Assembly (NCBI RefSeq): GCF_014644735.1
Contig: NZ_BMKZ01000007.1
Span: 1-55,278 of the forward strand
Length of the DNA: 55,278 bases
Direction: 5' to 3'
From: Caldalkalibacillus thermarum
Lineage (GTDB): Bacteria > Bacillota > Bacilli > Caldalkalibacillales > Caldalkalibacillaceae
The notes under the pieces: model-generated
Seen by the model: the letters and a program-made list of their open reading frames with translations, nothing else
Databases searched by the model: none
What the model was told of the DNA's origin: nothing
Part shown: positions 52,877-55,278 of the stretch, piece after piece
How the letters are laid out: each line of letters starts with the position of its first letter
Position numbering within the stretch: the first letter of the stretch is position 1
Program-made: the position numbers and the translations under genes

Positions 52877-52918
52877 GAAAGACGGGAATTCCACGAAATG
52901 GGAGAGGGAACTGAAGAG

Positions 52919-53123
52919 ATGCCTTATGATGATCAAATGTTTGACTATATCGTCAACAACGTGGCCGATTTTCTGTCCTACGTGGATCTCAATTCTGACC
53001 CTGATCAGTGACGAAGAGTACAACAGAGGCCTGGAGCAGATGAAAGCAGAGATTGAACGGGATCCTGAGGCCACTTATGTCCAAGAGTTCGCTGAACTGG
53101 AATGTTTGGCGGTCAAAGCATGA
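52919..53123 (+). pseudogene. fragments of a SAM-dependent methyltransferase gene
   Basis: The first piece (52919-53011) reads MPYDDQMFDYIVNNVADFLSYVD, which looks like the motif-II region of class I methyltransferases (FDYIV-N). The second, in another frame up to 53123, reads LISDEEYNRGLEQMKAEIER and FAELECLAVKA, a C-terminal tail seen in YxbB-type methyltransferases. The SAM-binding N-terminus and the stretch in between are missing. Confidence 0.55.
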
Positions 53124-53184
53124 GGGAATAGTTTAATCACCTGTTGAAGATACTTTAGGGAGAAAAGAAGGAGGAAGCACAAGC

Positions 53185-53727
53185 ATGACAGATAAGCAAT
53201 ACAAGTTAGCCACTTTTGCTGGAGGCTGTTTCTGGTGCATGGTTCCCCCGTTTGAGGAGCAAGAAGGAGTGATCCGCATTGTCTCCGGCTATACTGGCGG
53301 TCATAAACCGCACCCCACCTATGAGGAAGTGTGTGCGGGCACAACGGGTCATTATGAAGCGGTCCAAATCACCTATGATCCAGAACGCATCACCTACGAT
53401 CAACTGTTAGATATCTTTTGGCGACAAATCGATCCGACTGACCCTGGAGGCCAATTTTATGACCGGGGCGACTCATACCGTACGGCTATCTTTTACCATG
53501 ACGAAGAGCAACGGCAGAAAGCAGAGGTCTCCAAGCAGGCACTAGAGGAGAGCGGCATTTTTGATAAACCGATCGTGACTCAAATTCTCCCTGCTTCTCC
53601 TTTTTATCCAGCGGAGGAGTACCATCAAGATTATCACAAGAAAAACCCCTTCCGCTACAAGCTGTACCGCCTTGGCTCAGGCCGGGACGAGTTTATAAAG
53701 AAACATTGGCAAAAGGACGGAAACTAG
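53185..53727 (+). CDS. msrA: peptide methionine sulfoxide reductase MsrA
   Basis: It repairs the S-form of methionine sulfoxide in proteins. The 180-residue protein has the catalytic GGCFWC motif (Cys nucleophile near residue 15, here in AGGCFWCM), SGYTGGHKPHPTYEEVCAGTTGHYEA, DPTDPGGQFYDRG and AEEYHQDYHKKNP. No clear resolving Cys is seen near the C-terminus, so reduction may use another thiol. AAGAAGGAGG precedes the ATG. A terminator hairpin follows. MsrB is not adjacent. Confidence 0.95.
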   Translation: MTDKQYKLATFAGGCFWCMVPPFEEQEGVIRIVSGYTGGHKPHPTYEEVCAGTTGHYEAVQITYDPERITYDQLLDIFWRQIDPTDPGGQFYDRGDSYRTAIFYHDEEQRQKAEVSKQALEESGIFDKPIVTQILPASPFYPAEEYHQDYHKKNPFRYKLYRLGSGRDEFIKKHWQKDGN

Positions 53728-53752
53728 GCGCTAGTCCACCCTGCTCTAAAAG

Positions 53753-53807
53753 TGATAAGGAGATCCATGGTTTGTTCATACAGATCTTCTCCTATCAATC
53801 GTTTTTG
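53753..53807 (+). terminator. terminator of msrA
   Basis: TGATAAGGAGATC and GATCTTCTCCTATCA form a long imperfect stem followed by ATCGTTTTTG. Confidence 0.7.
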
Positions 53808-53943
53808 ACCGGTTAATAATATTAAGGCACGGAAGATGCTGAGAACGAGCTTTCGTTAGATTTTGTAAGACATGATTGTGTTTCAGCAATGCCTCGTGAA
53901 TAGCGGCCTCTTCTTGCTCAACAATGGCAAAATACAGTTCTTC
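53776..53943 (-). other. unrecognised coding-like fragment
   Basis: On the minus strand 55 codons are open between a stop and a TGA at 53776, reading ELYFAIVEQEEAAIHEALL and VLQNLTKARSQHLP, which looks like a real helical protein. It has no start codon and overlaps the msrA terminator. It is probably another gene remnant; no family is recognised. Confidence 0.25.
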
Positions 53944-53992
53944 TTATACAGATGACTGTCTAAGAAACAGAGAAGCAGAAAGGGTGCACTTT

Positions 53993-54487
53993 ATGGGCTA
54001 TACCATTCAAGCGATGACAAGTGAACATTGGGAACAGGTCCGGGATATATACTTAGAGGGGATTAAGACAGGGATGGCCACGTTTGAGACGGAGGCTCCC
54101 TCATGGTACGCATGGGATCAATCCCATCTTCGGCATTGCCGGCTGGTGGCCAAAGACGGGGAGGCTGTCCTGGGGTGGGTAGCCTTGAGTCCAGTATCAG
54201 GGCGTTGTGTGTATGCCGGGGTCGCTGAGGTCAGCATCTATATTGGGCAAAGGTACCGTGGCAGGGGAGTAGGGGCAGCATTGTTACATGCATTGATTAA
54301 AGAATCTGAAGATAACGGCATTTGGACTTTGCAATCCGGCATTTTTCCGGAGAATCAGTCCAGCCTTGCCTTACATAGAAAGTGTGGGTTTAGAGAAGTG
54401 GGGAGACGGGAACGGATCGGACAACTGAATGGAGTGTGGAAAGACATTATTCTGATGGAGCGGCGCAGTTCAGTGGTAGGAGTTTAG
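53993..54487 (+). CDS. GNAT N-acetyltransferase, phosphinothricin acetyltransferase type
   Basis: The ATG at 53993 with AAAGGGTG upstream gives 164 residues. The protein opens IQAMTSEHWEQVRDIYLEGI and has the acetyl-CoA motif GQRYRGRGVGAALLHALI, then FPENQSSLALHRKCGFREVG, and near the end GVWKDIILMER, typical of the Pat/YwnH subgroup. Members acetylate the amino group of phosphinothricin, methionine sulfoximine or similar amino acids. Which one is used here is open. It stands alone. Confidence 0.9.
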   Translation: MGYTIQAMTSEHWEQVRDIYLEGIKTGMATFETEAPSWYAWDQSHLRHCRLVAKDGEAVLGWVALSPVSGRCVYAGVAEVSIYIGQRYRGRGVGAALLHALIKESEDNGIWTLQSGIFPENQSSLALHRKCGFREVGRRERIGQLNGVWKDIILMERRSSVVGV

Positions 54488-54724
54488 TTGTGATTAGACA
54501 CATATTTGGTCTTGGCCAGTTTGGGGATAGGGATCATGAAAAATAAGGTCATTACTTGTTTCTAAAAATACAAAAAAATTGTTGACCTGTTCCGCCTGGA
54601 TTAATCGGGGAGAGAAACAAAGGATCAATCAGTTTGTCTATAATGTTCTTGGTTAAGATGTTTTTAAGGAACCGGAAGTTTTGGAGCGTTGTCCCTTTGT
54701 GCCCATTCACTCGCATGCCCCCTT

Positions 54725-54922
54725 CCCGTTGAAGGTAAAGCATTCCGTGAAATCTATCAGGAGCACGGGGTGGATCTGCCGCTTGAACAATATGTTCAGT
54801 GTGTCGGCACCACATTTGCGCATTTTGATCCCTATGACTATCTGGAAGAGTGCCTGCAAAAACCTGTAGACCGCACTGCATTGAGTGAAAAGTTAAAGCA
54901 AAAACACCGTGTTTTAACTTAC
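54725..54922 (+). pseudogene. HAD hydrolase (YhcW/beta-phosphoglucomutase-like) fragment cut by an IS element
   Basis: The frame reads AFREIYQEHGVDLPLEQYVQ, then GTTFAHFDPYDYLEE and DRTALSEKLKQKHR, the helical cap region just after the first motif of YhcW-type HAD phosphatases. The nucleophile motif DFDGT is missing upstream, so the 5' end was lost. The 3' part is cut at TTAC (54919-54922), where the IS605-type element begins. The rest of the gene may lie beyond the element, outside the window. Confidence 0.65.
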
Positions 54923-55278
54923 CTCCGACAGAAGTCTCCCACTTCTAAGCGAAGCGAAAGTGGGAGATGAATGTCGGTTTGATGTAGCCTCAATATGATG
55001 AGTGTGGTAAAATAAAATCAAACAAACGTTCGTGTTGTGGCAGGTGATGCGGATATGGCCAACAAAGCCTACAAATTCCGTCTGTATCCAACAAAAGAAC
55101 AGGAACAACTGCTCGCCAAAACGTTCGGTTGCGTCCGCTTCGTCTATAACAAAATGCTTGAGGAACGCATACAAATTTATGAAAAGTTCAAAGACGACAA
55201 AGAAGCTTTGAAACAGCACAAATTTCCCACTCCGGCCAAGTACAAACGGGATTTTCCGTGGCTCAAAGAAGTCGATAG
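54923..55278 (+). mobile_element. IS200/IS605-type element, left end and tnpB (continues past the window)
   Basis: The element starts right after the target TTAC. Its left end forms a hairpin with outer arms CCGACA (54925-54930) and TGTCGG (54972-54977) and inner arms CTCCCACTT (54936-54944) and AAGTGGGAG (54958-54966). Such subterminal hairpins are bound by the TnpA transposase. Only about 80 bases separate the hairpin from tnpB, so there is no room for tnpA; this is a tnpB-only (IS1341-like) element that would need a transposase in trans. Confidence 0.85.
55055..55278 (+). CDS. tnpB: TnpB RNA-guided nuclease, N-terminal part (runs off the window)
   Basis: The ATG at 55055 with CAGGTGATGC upstream starts MANKAYKFRLYPTKEQEQLL, then FGCVRFVYNKMLEERI and KFPTPAKYKRDFPWLKEVDS. 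This is the N-terminal WED/REC region of TnpB, ancestor of Cas12 nucleases, which cuts DNA beside the target motif guided by an RNA from its own right end. The frame is open to the last base, so 75 of about 370-400 residues are seen. Right ends of this type lie at 11862 and 19776; whether they belong to the same subfamily as this element cannot be fully judged without its own right end. Confidence 0.9.
   Translation, partial: MANKAYKFRLYPTKEQEQLLAKTFGCVRFVYNKMLEERIQIYEKFKDDKEALKQHKFPTPAKYKRDFPWLKEVD

Noticed and set aside
54552-54881. 109-codon minus-strand open frame
   Set aside because: It lies antisense to the HAD fragment, which matches a known family on the plus strand, and has no ribosome site or family resemblance.
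1-55278. CRISPR arrays, tRNA or rRNA genes, prophage
   Set aside because: No regularly spaced repeats, cloverleaf-like segments or phage structural genes were found by reading both strands. The TnpB scaffolds are the only repeat pair of note.

Overview
The window reads as a piece of chromosome from an endospore-forming member of the Bacillaceae with mid-range G+C. The sporulation set prkA-yhbH-spoVR, the YheC/YheD-type spore proteins, RacA, AsnO, YteA and a Bce-type peptide-resistance module support this. The style fits alkaliphilic or thermophilic genera such as Caldalkalibacillus, but that genus name is only an impression. No rRNA, tRNA, CRISPR array or prophage was seen.

Layout. 1-4.4 kb: an IS21-type remnant, a truncated diphthine-ammonia ligase, two small unknown genes, asnO and a collapsed secreted amylase gene. 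4.5-11.1 kb: ordinary housekeeping genes (FmdB-type zinc ribbon, metallo-beta-lactamase fold hydrolase, amidase, trmL, HAD phosphatase, DUF423, M20 amidohydrolase). 11.2-14.4 kb: a decayed catabolic cluster (TRAP transporter, racemase-like protein, FAH hydrolase, SDR, Na/alanine symporter) in which only the FAH gene is intact and which holds a solo right end of an IS200/IS605-type element. 14.6-19.2 kb: prkA-yhbH-spoVR. 19.4-23.3 kb: an ECF sigma/anti-sigma operon broken by a TnpB remnant with its right end, then a PhzF-like gene, an unknown gene and a 3'-truncated asnB. 23.4-27.3 kb: yteA, an M20 dipeptidase, a two-domain NlpC/P60 protein and a Nudix hydrolase. 27.4-33.0 kb: a tight minus-strand operon of four YheC/YheD ATP-grasp paralogues plus a GNAT gene, behind a good sigma-K-like promoter. 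33.1-35.8 kb: a Na/phosphate cotransporter with a PhoP-box array, and psd. 36-41.1 kb: broken cydB and chemoreceptor genes, DUF3870, then a structured leader ahead of a CoA-transferase/acyl-CoA dehydrogenase pair. 41.2-44.8 kb: racA, a broken aldehyde dehydrogenase, a YeeE/YedE transporter with an in-frame UGA, and a YhfP-type reductase. 45-50.7 kb: a BceRSAB-type detoxification module with a BceR-type operator, a collapsed fosB and a formyl-THF ligase-like gene. 50.9-55.3 kb: patA, msrA, a GNAT gene and several fragments, ending in an IS605-type element that starts exactly after TTAC and encodes TnpB.

Main points. (1) The UGA in the YeeE/YedE gene sits exactly where the family has a conserved substrate-pathway Cys, so the choice is selenocysteine or a nonsense mutation. 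(2) Two near-identical IS605 right ends, expected to specify TnpB guide RNA scaffolds, lie at unrelated sites with different flanks, and a third element with tnpB lies at the window end. (3) Many genes keep their start and end but have lost the middle (amylase, SDR, symporter, chemoreceptor, aldehyde dehydrogenase, fosB); this is either real recurrent deletion or an assembly artefact. (4) Several regulatory sites can be read directly: a four-repeat PhoP box, a BceR box, an ECF-type promoter and a sigma-K-type promoter.
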